Assembly: GCA_017964325.1 (NCBI GenBank)
Contig: JAGCSE010000262.1
Span: 1-26,832, forward strand
From: Victivallales bacterium
GTDB lineage: Bacteria > Verrucomicrobiota > Lentisphaeria > Oligosphaerales > Oligosphaeraceae
Direction of reading: 5' to 3'
Length of the DNA: 26,832 bases
Position 1 is the first letter of the stretch; each line of letters starts with the position of its first letter. Shown in pieces: positions 15,683 to 23,642 of the stretch. Position numbers and translations under genes: made by a program. Below the pieces are notes generated by a model. The model did no database searches. It saw only the letters and a program-made list of their open reading frames with translations, and was not told where the DNA came from.

Positions 15683-17461
15683 TCATTCATCCAAATCTCC
15701 AATATCATAACTGATGCTGAACGTGCTCGTGATGCGCTGCACTTCCTCAATGCTCGTCGCGCCGTCGTTGACCTTCTCCCAGCCGTCCTGACGCAGTGTG
15801 CGCATACCGCGTTCGATGGCGGCTTTGCGCAACTCGCCCGTTCCCACATGATTGGAAACCATGTCCTGAATCTCCTCGTCCAGCAGGAAGAACTCGTAGA
15901 TGGCCACACGGCCGCGGTAACCCGTATGGTCGCATTCCAGGCAGCCCTGCCCTTTCCATGCCTTGACATCCTCCGCCTGGATGCCCAACGTATCCGCGAT
16001 TTCTGCACGAACACGGCGGCTGATCGACGTGTCCTCCACCTTGCAATGCTTGCAGATGCGTCGGACAAGTCGCTGCGCCAATGCCGCAACCAATGACGCC
16101 GCAACAAGATACGGCTCAATACCCATGTTGACAAGACGGTTGACTGCGCCGACGGAGTCGTTCGTATGCAGTGTCGAAAGCACCAAGTGGCCCGTAAGTG
16201 CCGACTGGATGGCAATTTCCGCCGTCTCATTATCACGGATTTCACCGACGAGGATGATGTCCGGGTCATGTCGCAGGATGGAACGCAGTGCGGCCGCGAA
16301 CGTCAGGCCGATTTCAGCGTGCATCTGAATCTGGCTTGTGCCGGGCAGTTCGGATTCGACAGGGTTTTCAACCGTGATGATCTTGCGTTCGGGATACTTG
16401 TCGCGGACGAAGGCCAAAGCCGCGTAAAGTGTTGTCGTCTTACCACTTCCCGTAGGACCAGTCACTAACACGATGCCATGTGGGAGGGAGACCAGCTTGC
16501 TCATGATGGCGTTCTGGTAGCGGTTCAGACCGAGTTTGCTCATGTCGATGAAAATGGAACTGCTTCGCAGAACACGCAAGCAGACCGTTTCGCCGAAACG
16601 TGTCGGCATGATGGACACACGCAAGTCGGAGGCCTCGCCGCCGATCATCAAGCGGATACGACCATCGTGCGGAAGGCGCTTTTCAGCGATGTTCAAGCGA
16701 GCCATGATTTTCAGACGGGAGACGACCGCGTCATGCAGCTCGACCATGCTCGGCGGAGTCGGAATCTCACGCAACATACCATCAATACGGTAACGCAATT
16801 TCACCTTGTCACGGAACGGTTCGATGTGGATATCCGTCGTGTGCATCTTGATGGCTTCGGAGATGATTTCATTGACGAGCTTGATGATGGAGGCTTCGTC
16901 CTGTGCAGCCGTCTTATCGAGATTTTCAACCTCCTTATCGACGAATGCATCATCCCCTCCGTCGCCGGCCATGCGGCGTTCTTTCGCCAACTGCATGACC
17001 TGCCCCGCACCGATACCGTAGATTTTCTTCAACTGCGAATCGACTTCGTTCGGAGTCGCCAGAACGGGATCAAGACGTGCACCAAGGACAAGACGCAAAT
17101 TTTCGCGCTCCTTCATCAACGGCGGATTGGCGAATGCACCACGCAACGTACCGCGTTCCAATGAGATAGGAACAAATTGACAATGCAAGGCGACTTTGGC
17201 GGGCACCTTCTGGATTGCCGCTTCGGAAATCTCCGTCTCGCCCAAAATCACGAACGGCAGACCGCTCGTCATGCTCAACGCACGATAGACAGGCTCCTGC
17301 GCCGCGAATCCTAAATCGAAAATCGCCTGCTGCACCGTCGATTGCGAACGGCGCTGACGCCGTCTCACCTGCTCCACCTGATCTTCATTCAAAATCTTCT
17401 GCTCAAGCAGAACGCTCAGCAGATCCATGCCAAAATACTGACTGTTCTGGGGCTCGCTCAT
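15683..17461 (-). CDS. gspE: Type II secretion / type IV pilus assembly ATPase (GspE/PilB family)
   Basis: 592 aa. The order is an N-terminal MshEN-type domain (residues ~10-160, two LGFAAQEPVYRALS/LPFV-like blocks), a PAS-like N2 region (TTDIHIEPFRDKVKLRYRIDGML) and a C-terminal RecA-like domain. Motifs present are Walker A GPTGSGKTTT, Asp box ITVENPVE, Walker B ILVGEIRD and the His box LSTLHTND. A zinc-binding CxxC pair follows (CKHC...CLEC), typical of GspE/PilB and absent from PilT. It acts as a cytoplasmic hexamer powering pseudopilus or pilus polymerisation. The start overlaps the stop of the upstream GspC/PilP-like gene (TAATG), showing translational coupling at the end of the operon. 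Whether the machine is T2SS or T4P cannot be decided because no pseudopilin, GspF or prepilin peptidase gene is in the window. Confidence 0.93.
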   Translation of the reverse strand: MSEPQNSQYFGMDLLSVLLEQKILNEDQVEQVRRRQRRSQSTVQQAIFDLGFAAQEPVYRALSMTSGLPFVILGETEISEAAIQKVPAKVALHCQFVPISLERGTLRGAFANPPLMKERENLRLVLGARLDPVLATPNEVDSQLKKIYGIGAGQVMQLAKERRMAGDGGDDAFVDKEVENLDKTAAQDEASIIKLVNEIISEAIKMHTTDIHIEPFRDKVKLRYRIDGMLREIPTPPSMVELHDAVVSRLKIMARLNIAEKRLPHDGRIRLMIGGEASDLRVSIMPTRFGETVCLRVLRSSSIFIDMSKLGLNRYQNAIMSKLVSLPHGIVLVTGPTGSGKTTTLYAALAFVRDKYPERKIITVENPVESELPGTSQIQMHAEIGLTFAAALRSILRHDPDIILVGEIRDNETAEIAIQSALTGHLVLSTLHTNDSVGAVNRLVNMGIEPYLVAASLVAALAQRLVRRICKHCKVEDTSISRRVRAEIADTLGIQAEDVKAWKGQGCLECDHTGYRGRVAIYEFFLLDEEIQDMVSNHVGTGELRKAAIERGMRTLRQDGWEKVNDGATSIEEVQRITSTFSISYDIGDLDE

Positions 17462-18147
17462 TATTCGACTGTCACTTCCTTTTCGTTGTTCTTTCCTTTT
17501 CGGACGGTCACCTGCTTGTTGCCGGAATGCGCGAAGACAATTTTATCTTCATCGAATGTAACGATTTGCACGGCATCCAACAATTTCGTGCCTTTTTCAT
17601 AGCGTCCTGAAGCACGTTTCTTTGCCTTCTCCTCGACGACCCGCACAAACGCCTTCTCGCTGCCGCCTTCGATGGCCATGTAGCCTGAATACAACAACTT
17701 GATCTTGCGCTTCGGCTTTGGCTTCGGAGGAGGCGGCGCGGGCTTAGTCTGTGTGGTCGTAGCCGGCCCCGTATTCGGTTTCACAGGACCTGCCGTCGGA
17801 GGCGCGTGCTTCTTGCCATCATCCTTCGGTTGCGGCTTAACTTCTGGCTTCTTGGTGTCCTGCGGTGGTGGCTTTGGGGCTGGCGGCTTCGGTTTCGGCA
17901 ATCTCAAACTATGCTTAAACGCCAATGGATTAACAACTTCTGGCAACTTTGCAGGTTCGAGATACGACAGTGAATTCATATCGAAGAAATGCGGGCTGGC
18001 AGGCAGTGCCGATGGGCCGTTCGATCCAGTATCCTCCTCCTCAAGCATTTTCATGGCCAGCAGACCACCTGCAATCAATATCACCAGAAAAACGGATAGA
18101 AGCACTGTCAGCTCCCATTCCTTTTTGATTTTCTCCAGTATGTCCAT
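17461..18147 (-). CDS. GspC/PilP-like periplasmic linker protein
   Basis: 228 aa. A short cytoplasmic N-terminus and one TM helix (~11-34, VLLSVFLVILIAGGLLAMKM) are followed by a long Pro/Lys-rich periplasmic linker (~80-150) and a small C-terminal beta domain (~150-225). That domain includes KRKIKLLYSGYMAIEGGSEKAFV and FDEDKIVFAHSGNKQVTV, the plan of GspC homology-region or PilP domains that contact the secretin. A strong AGGAGG lies 8 nt before the start and overlaps the upstream stop. Its position between PilO-like and GspE genes supports the role. Sequence identity to either family is too low for me to choose between GspC and PilP. Confidence 0.7.
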   Translation of the reverse strand: MDILEKIKKEWELTVLLSVFLVILIAGGLLAMKMLEEEDTGSNGPSALPASPHFFDMNSLSYLEPAKLPEVVNPLAFKHSLRLPKPKPPAPKPPPQDTKKPEVKPQPKDDGKKHAPPTAGPVKPNTGPATTTQTKPAPPPPKPKPKRKIKLLYSGYMAIEGGSEKAFVRVVEEKAKKRASGRYEKGTKLLDAVQIVTFDEDKIVFAHSGNKQVTVRKGKNNEKEVTVE

Positions 18148-18159
18148 CTGTTTTCCTCC

Positions 18160-19155
18160 TTAAATGCCGACAGGACGTTCGGCGGGGGCCTCCGATTTTG
18201 CAGGAGCCTTCGAGCCCTTCGCGGCCGCTTCCTCGCTCTCCAAATTGAAAAACGCAGAACAGACAATCGTCGCTTTGATCTGCTGGATGGCGATATGTCC
18301 GTCCTGGTCATGTTTGGAATACATCCCTTGCCCACGGAACCTCTGCATGGGGCTCTCCGTCTCAATTTCCATCTGCACGACGGGCAGGAAATCGTTGCCG
18401 TTCTGCAAATCCGCAATCAATGCGGAAAAATCGTCCAGACGACCGCGAACTTCCACTTTTACAGGCATTTCCAGCAGATATGGCGATTTCTCGCCAGGAA
18501 CCGTATATTGTGTCACAGGCATCGCCACGATTTTCGCGGCGCGGATGCCGCCGCTGCGTTCGTAATCCGCATCAATGCCGATTTCCAAATTGTTGCTGTC
18601 AATCAGTTCCACAAGACGGCGCGTTGTCCACAACCGTAGCATATTCACGTAAATGTTGCCCGACTGTTCGACATCCATTCGAAAAACCTCTGGCTCCAAA
18701 CTCACACGAATTCGCGGATAACTCGCTTTCAGAATGTCATTTATCGCCACGGATGTCTCATCGTAGCAACGTTTGTATTCCGTATTGTTCGCACGTTCGA
18801 TGAACTTCGCGGCTGAACCGTAGTCCGTCTTGATCTTTTCCGTGAACATCGATGTCGAACGCTGGTTGACAACACGTTCCAACGCACGCAAACCACCACT
18901 CTCCGCCTTGCCCGTACCGAGAATCTTCTTATATGAATTCAGAAGTCCCTGCATGCGCTCCGCATCCCGCGGCCATTGCGATGTCGCCACCTTGTGCTCG
19001 TTCTCCTCGTATTCCGTCCGTTCTTCATCATATTCCGACCACATTGGATAGACAACGAAATACCCAACGCCCAGGAACACCAGAAGCAGGAAAATCGACA
19101 CGCCCAGCAGATTGCGGTGCGATGACGGCCAATTTTGCATGAAACTAGATGCCAT
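18160..19155 (-). CDS. PilO/GspM-like inner-membrane assembly protein
   Basis: 331 aa. An N-terminal TM helix (~15-38, LLGVSIFLLLVFLGVGYFVVYPMW) is followed by a Glu-rich coiled-coil start (EYDEERTEYEENEHKVA) and a periplasmic alpha/beta part. The block YLLEMPVKVEVRGRLDDFSALIADLQNGNDFLPVVQMEIE is typical of PilO-type ferredoxin-like folds. The C-terminus is Lys/Ala/Pro-rich. It would pair with the periplasmic part of the upstream PilM-PilN-like protein to link the cytoplasmic ATPase platform to the secretin. It starts 24 bp after the upstream stop. The length exceeds a typical PilO (~200 aa), with extra sequence before the conserved block. Confidence 0.75.
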   Translation of the reverse strand: MASSFMQNWPSSHRNLLGVSIFLLLVFLGVGYFVVYPMWSEYDEERTEYEENEHKVATSQWPRDAERMQGLLNSYKKILGTGKAESGGLRALERVVNQRSTSMFTEKIKTDYGSAAKFIERANNTEYKRCYDETSVAINDILKASYPRIRVSLEPEVFRMDVEQSGNIYVNMLRLWTTRRLVELIDSNNLEIGIDADYERSGGIRAAKIVAMPVTQYTVPGEKSPYLLEMPVKVEVRGRLDDFSALIADLQNGNDFLPVVQMEIETESPMQRFRGQGMYSKHDQDGHIAIQQIKATIVCSAFFNLESEEAAAKGSKAPAKSEAPAERPVGI

Positions 19156-19179
19156 ATCCTATTGTCTCCAATTCATGAA

Positions 19180-21462
19180 TCACTTGTCGTCCTTTTTGTT
19201 TCCGTCCTTGTCCTTCCCCTTGCCGTTGTCAGCGGAAGCGGGCTTGTCGATGTCCTGTGTCTTGAACGGCATCTTCAGCACGAACGGATTTTTGTTGTAT
19301 TGGACACCCAAAACGTATGGCGGTTGCGCCTGGTTGACCAGCGTATTTTCAAGATACTGGAACCATGGATCCATCACAGCGTCCTCGCGGCCGCTCTGCT
19401 CCGTCCGCGGCATCGTATCGACACCCGCAAAATAGGCGTCCGGTTCGGGCTCCGAATCCGTGCTTTTCTTGCGGTTCAGGCGGTTCTGTATGTCAAGCGT
19501 CGTATCATAGCTGCTGATCTCCTGATGCGTCTTCGGGTCGCGACGTTTCCGCGTAAAACCGACGGCAACCATCGTCGTCAACGGCTCTATCTCCATGACC
19601 GAAATCGTCCTGACCTCCTCCTTTTCCTCCTGCTGGCGTTCGTTGCCGCGGCCATGCCGGTCAAACATCGAACCTCCGCGCCCACGCGGCTCCTTTTCCG
19701 CCTGTTCCTTCGCTTTCGCTTTCTCCTGCTCGACTTTATATTCGTCATAACTAACCTTATCGCCGACATATATGCACCAGTCTCCAGGATTCATCGCCTT
19801 CTGCAGCTCATCCAGCGTCCGCATGAAACGCGCCGCCCGATGGCCACGATCAACAAACGGAATCATCTTCGACTGGTAATACGCGATATCGCTTTGCGCC
19901 TTGTCCAGTTCGGGAATCTTCGTCACGCACTTGTTGAGCTCCTCTTTCTTAAGATCAAGCTCTTCACGCTGCTCCGCAAGCCAATAGTATGAATAGGCCA
20001 GCCCGCCGAAGAGGCACAGGAACAGAATCACCGCCGCAATCAGCAGGTATTTGAATTTCGACTCCTTTTCATGGAACCATCGCAACATTCTGGGAGCCAA
20101 TGAAATCGGCAAATCGGCCAAGCCAATGCCTTGCAATGCCAGGCCGTATGCGATTACATACTCTGGTTCCACAGCGCCGCCATTTTCTAAAACAGGGCCA
20201 TAGACTTCGCATGGACAGGCTTGCGAATCGCCAAGAAAGTCACGCAGTGCCTTAAGCTTCGCGCCGCCACCGCTCAACCAAATTTTCAAGACGGGAGCCG
20301 TGCTGAGCGGTTCCTGTTCGCTGGACTGCCAATGTTCCATGTTATTCGCGAATTCGCTCTGGAAACTACGGAAGCACGGAATCTTCGCAAGACGTTGCCA
20401 TACGGGAACGGCTGGTTTCGGCGGTTCAACAACAGGTTCTGCCGCAGGAATTTCCGTCTTCGTAGACTCGTTGTCAAGATTGATAATGGGAATGTCGTCA
20501 TCCGCACTGTCCAAGCTGGGCACGCGCAATCCGGCAGGCTTCTGGACATCATCATCGTCATCCAACGAAATAACAGGGACTTCCGTCTCGTCATCATCCA
20601 ATTTTGGGATGCGCAACCCCGAAGTGGAATCGTCATCGGCCTCTGGAGATGGCACACTGAGATTCATGTCTTCAGGAATTAGAGGTTCAACATGTTCCTG
20701 CTTCGGTGGCTCTGGCTCTTCGCTTGGTGCGAATTTCAGCCAATCGACGCCGTCCTGCAATTTCATTTTCTCGGCTTCTTCTTCCTTCAGTCCAAGTTCG
20801 CGCATCAATGTCTGCGTAAACTGCTGTCCTCCAGCCATCATGCCACCAACATACAGGACTTGGCCGCCAACCACTACGACCATTGTCGTGTTCTCCGCAC
20901 CAACATCCAGCAACACCTGCGGACGCGTCTCCGCCTTCGCTTCAGGATGAAGCCCGAAGAACGCATTTGCCACTGCCAAGCCGTTCATCGCAACATCGTC
21001 CAGCTTGATCTCCGCATTCGTCGCCCTATCGCAGTAGTCGTTCAAGTTCTGCTCACGGCAGATGCCGATCATCACGGGATTCTTGCGGCCATTGCCAGGA
21101 GGCATCGCGTGGTAGTCATAGACGAACGATTCATCCGACAGCCCCGACAACTGCATTGTATCATAGCCGACCATTTTCTCAAGTTCTTCGCCCTTCGCAC
21201 CTTGCGCGAAATCGCTGATCTGTGTCGTTGCCATGAACTGCGGCATTCCGAGATAGATGAACGGCACGCCGAGCTTCAATTCTTTCAGCCAGCCGCCGAC
21301 AGCATTGAACAGTTCGACGTCATCGTCTCCGCGCAGTCCTTCTTCGCGGCTGCGGAAGATTTCAGACCGTCGAATGACGGCTTTTTTGCCCGAACGCGAC
21401 AGTACGAGCGCCTTCGCGCTCGTCTGTCCGATGTCCAGACCTATTGCTTTATCTCGCTTCAT
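19180..21462 (-). CDS. PilM-PilN-like fusion (actin-like ATPase domain joined to a membrane assembly domain; GspL analogue)
   Basis: 760 aa. Residues ~5-240 and ~355-450 form an actin-like ATPase fold of PilM/GspL type: GLDIGQTSAKALVLS (phosphate 1), VLLDVGAENTTMVVV (phosphate 2) and IWLSGGGAKLKALRDFL (adenosine loop). The two halves are split by an acidic, repetitive insertion (~245-345). A single TM (~470-495, YLLIAAVILFLCLFGGLAYSYYW) leads into a coiled coil and a PilN-like periplasmic region with an inserted charged stretch (~570-615). In most T4P systems PilM and PilN are separate, while GspL of T2SS unites them; this protein is therefore GspL-like in plan but larger. A TAGGGAAC ribosome site precedes the ATG. 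The gene lies 30 bp after the secretin. Confidence 0.85.
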   Translation of the reverse strand: MKRDKAIGLDIGQTSAKALVLSRSGKKAVIRRSEIFRSREEGLRGDDDVELFNAVGGWLKELKLGVPFIYLGMPQFMATTQISDFAQGAKGEELEKMVGYDTMQLSGLSDESFVYDYHAMPPGNGRKNPVMIGICREQNLNDYCDRATNAEIKLDDVAMNGLAVANAFFGLHPEAKAETRPQVLLDVGAENTTMVVVVGGQVLYVGGMMAGGQQFTQTLMRELGLKEEEAEKMKLQDGVDWLKFAPSEEPEPPKQEHVEPLIPEDMNLSVPSPEADDDSTSGLRIPKLDDDETEVPVISLDDDDDVQKPAGLRVPSLDSADDDIPIINLDNESTKTEIPAAEPVVEPPKPAVPVWQRLAKIPCFRSFQSEFANNMEHWQSSEQEPLSTAPVLKIWLSGGGAKLKALRDFLGDSQACPCEVYGPVLENGGAVEPEYVIAYGLALQGIGLADLPISLAPRMLRWFHEKESKFKYLLIAAVILFLCLFGGLAYSYYWLAEQREELDLKKEELNKCVTKIPELDKAQSDIAYYQSKMIPFVDRGHRAARFMRTLDELQKAMNPGDWCIYVGDKVSYDEYKVEQEKAKAKEQAEKEPRGRGGSMFDRHGRGNERQQEEKEEVRTISVMEIEPLTTMVAVGFTRKRRDPKTHQEISSYDTTLDIQNRLNRKKSTDSEPEPDAYFAGVDTMPRTEQSGREDAVMDPWFQYLENTLVNQAQPPYVLGVQYNKNPFVLKMPFKTQDIDKPASADNGKGKDKDGNKKDDK

Positions 21463-21492
21463 AGTTCCCTATTTGTCGTATGAATCAGGATA

Positions 21493-23484
21493 TCATTTCT
21501 TTACAGCAGGAGCGGGCGTGGCCGCAGGAGCGGGAGCAGCCGCCGGTGCAACTGCAGGACGAACAGCCGCAGGAAGAGTCGTTGCAGGACGAGCCACTGG
21601 TCGCACTGCATCCGCATCCGCCAAATCATCGTCATCACGCACCTTGATGTACTCGCCACGATTGTTGATGATACGTGCTGTTACAAAAATCAACAGATTC
21701 TTTGGCTCATACGAACTGATGGTACGGCGGAAAAGGAAGCCTATCAACGGCAAGTCACCAAGCAGCGGTATCTTACGGACTTCCTTTGATTTCGTCTGTT
21801 CAAGCAGTCCGCCCAGAACGACCGTCTCGCCGCTTTCGACGTTGACGGATGTCGCGATCATCTGTTCGTTCGTACGAGGCAGCTTAATCTGCGCCATCGT
21901 GTCATCATCGTCATCATCATCGTCATCGTCGCTGTTGACGTAGTTGTAACTTTCCCATTTGATGAATTTTACAATCTCAGGCTTCAAACCGAGCATGACA
22001 GTCTTCATATCGCTGCCAATGTTGACACGAACATCCAGTGTCAGACCAATCGGCAATTCCGTAGGACTGCCTGTCGGAACCAATGTGGTGCGCGTCCCCT
22101 GTTCACCCATGTCGATGCTGGCCGTATCGTATTCTTCAAAATAGTACAGTTTGTCACCTTTGCGGATGCGCGCCGTACGATTGTTCATGACCGTCACACG
22201 CGGCACACTAAGGCTTACCGCTGAAGACTTTGTCTCAATCATGCGGATGACCGTCTCGAAGATGCGGTTGCCAAGAACACCGCTCAAGATGATGTTCCCC
22301 TCGCCAGATTCCGTATCGACTTCGCCGAATTTCGACAGCGAGCTGATGGCCTTCACGGCTTCCGGACCAAAACGGTTCGCGAACGGTGGTACAGCCAGTG
22401 ATGTCCCGCTCGATGTCAACTGCTGGTTCATTTCCACACCAACATCCCGTAAATCATCTTCATTGATGGTGATGAAACGCGCCTCGATCGCCACCTGCAA
22501 CGGCGGCTTATCAAACTCACGGATGAGTTCTTCCGCAAAACGCAGATTCTCACGTGTATCGCGAATGACCAAGATATTGCGGTCACGGAAGATACGGAAG
22601 ATCGCACCTTCTGGACTCTCTGAAAGGAACGATGTCAGCGCGTCTTCCAGGTCCGTGTCCTGCACGGCGGCAACATTACCGCCACCGCCACGTGCGCCGG
22701 GAGCCCCACCGCCGCCCTGCGGCACTTCAGGAACGAAGCCCTGCGGCAGACGAATGATGCGCGTCTCCAATTTCGGCCCCCCGCCGGATTCGCCTTCCGT
22801 TACCCACACCATATTCTCGCCGACATAGAACGCGATGCCCATATTACGAGCAATGTACGCAAATAATTCTTTGATAGGGACATCCTTGAATTTCGCGGTC
22901 AATGTCTTATCCGCCTGCAACGCATCGTCCGCGATGACATTCAGGCCGTTTGCATTCAATTCCTCAACAAGTTGCGCAACATCAGCGTTTTCCAAGCTCA
23001 TACTAATCTTCTTATTGATCAAGTCCTCCTGCGACCCCTTCGGAAGCTCGATGGGATTCAGATTGGAATCGATGAGCACGGTCGTCCCGTATGTTGATGG
23101 AAGGGCAAGCTCCTTGTCCGCCTCTTTCATCATGTTTGTGCGCGTGTAATCTTCATTGATGGAGTCCGCATTGCCGCGGCGATGAATTTCAATCGTCCGC
23201 TCCAATGATTCAATTTCAGGACGGCAAAAATCAAACCGTTTGAGCGGTTCCAGCTTGGCAAGAGCCGCCTCGTATTCTTTCTTGTCAACCATCCCGCGGA
23301 TTTCGTCCAACCGACGGCGCACGGCGGCCTCCAGCTCACGCTGTTCGTCCTTTCTTATGGCGGCCAACGCCTCCTCCTCCGTCTCGTAGGTCTCGAATTT
23401 TTCGAGGTCTGCCTCCTGTGTCGTACGGCACGATGTCAACATGACGCAACCTAGAATCAATGCGATGGAAAAGACTCGTCTCAT
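21493..23484 (-). CDS. Secretin (GspD/PilQ family) outer-membrane lipoprotein
   Basis: 663 aa from the ATG at 23484. That start gives a clean lipoprotein signal (MRRVFSIALILGCVMLTSC, Cys19) and has AAAAGG upstream; an ATG at 23523 would add 13 residues without a ribosome site. A charged helical region (~20-100) is followed by N-domains (MSLENADVAQLVEELNANGLNVIADDAL; GAIFRIFRDRNILVIRDTRENLRFAEELIREFDKPPLQVAIEARFITIN) and the secretin C-domain (SLSVPRVTVMNNRTARIRKGD; ESGETVVLGGLLEQTKSKEVRKIPLLGDLPLIGFLFRRT). It forms the multimeric outer-membrane gate. Oddities are a Gly-rich loop (~250-265), a run of ten Asp residues in the barrel region, and an Ala/Pro-rich C-terminal tail. It is the first gene of the five-gene operon. 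Confidence 0.92.
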   Translation of the reverse strand: MRRVFSIALILGCVMLTSCRTTQEADLEKFETYETEEEALAAIRKDEQRELEAAVRRRLDEIRGMVDKKEYEAALAKLEPLKRFDFCRPEIESLERTIEIHRRGNADSINEDYTRTNMMKEADKELALPSTYGTTVLIDSNLNPIELPKGSQEDLINKKISMSLENADVAQLVEELNANGLNVIADDALQADKTLTAKFKDVPIKELFAYIARNMGIAFYVGENMVWVTEGESGGGPKLETRIIRLPQGFVPEVPQGGGGAPGARGGGGNVAAVQDTDLEDALTSFLSESPEGAIFRIFRDRNILVIRDTRENLRFAEELIREFDKPPLQVAIEARFITINEDDLRDVGVEMNQQLTSSGTSLAVPPFANRFGPEAVKAISSLSKFGEVDTESGEGNIILSGVLGNRIFETVIRMIETKSSAVSLSVPRVTVMNNRTARIRKGDKLYYFEEYDTASIDMGEQGTRTTLVPTGSPTELPIGLTLDVRVNIGSDMKTVMLGLKPEIVKFIKWESYNYVNSDDDDDDDDDDTMAQIKLPRTNEQMIATSVNVESGETVVLGGLLEQTKSKEVRKIPLLGDLPLIGFLFRRTISSYEPKNLLIFVTARIINNRGEYIKVRDDDDLADADAVRPVARPATTLPAAVRPAVAPAAAPAPAATPAPAVKK
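21901..21930 (-). repeat. GAT/GAC trinucleotide run encoding ten Asp in the secretin
   Basis: Ten consecutive Asp codons (mixed GAT and GAC) lie between VNS and TMAQI in the secretin domain. Such runs can change length by slippage. Confidence 0.9.
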
Positions 23485-23541
23485 TTCTAAAAACCTTTTA
23501 TGAAAAAGATTGTGTTTTTTCATGCGTGAAAAAGAATCAAG

Positions 23542-23569
23542 TTGACAAATTAACGTTTGCTTTTGTCAA
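23542..23569. promoter_or_regulatory. Perfect inverted repeat upstream of the secretin operon
   Basis: TTGACAAA (23542-23549) and TTTGTCAA (23562-23569) are perfect inverted copies separated by 12 bp, in the AT-rich gap 58-85 bp before the secretin ATG. The TTGACA on the minus strand has no good -10 at standard spacing. An operator for a dimeric regulator is the simplest reading. Confidence 0.4.
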
Positions 23570-23642
23570 TTTATTGGTTTTCTTTAAATTCAGCTCATTT
23601 TCATACGAAAAAAACATCTCATATCCATTATGGAACGATGGA

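Noticed and set aside
19135..19992. A 285-codon plus-strand open frame opposite the PilM-PilN-like gene
   Set aside because: It is antisense to a well-supported coding region and its product is Leu/Arg-rich low-information sequence with no domain.
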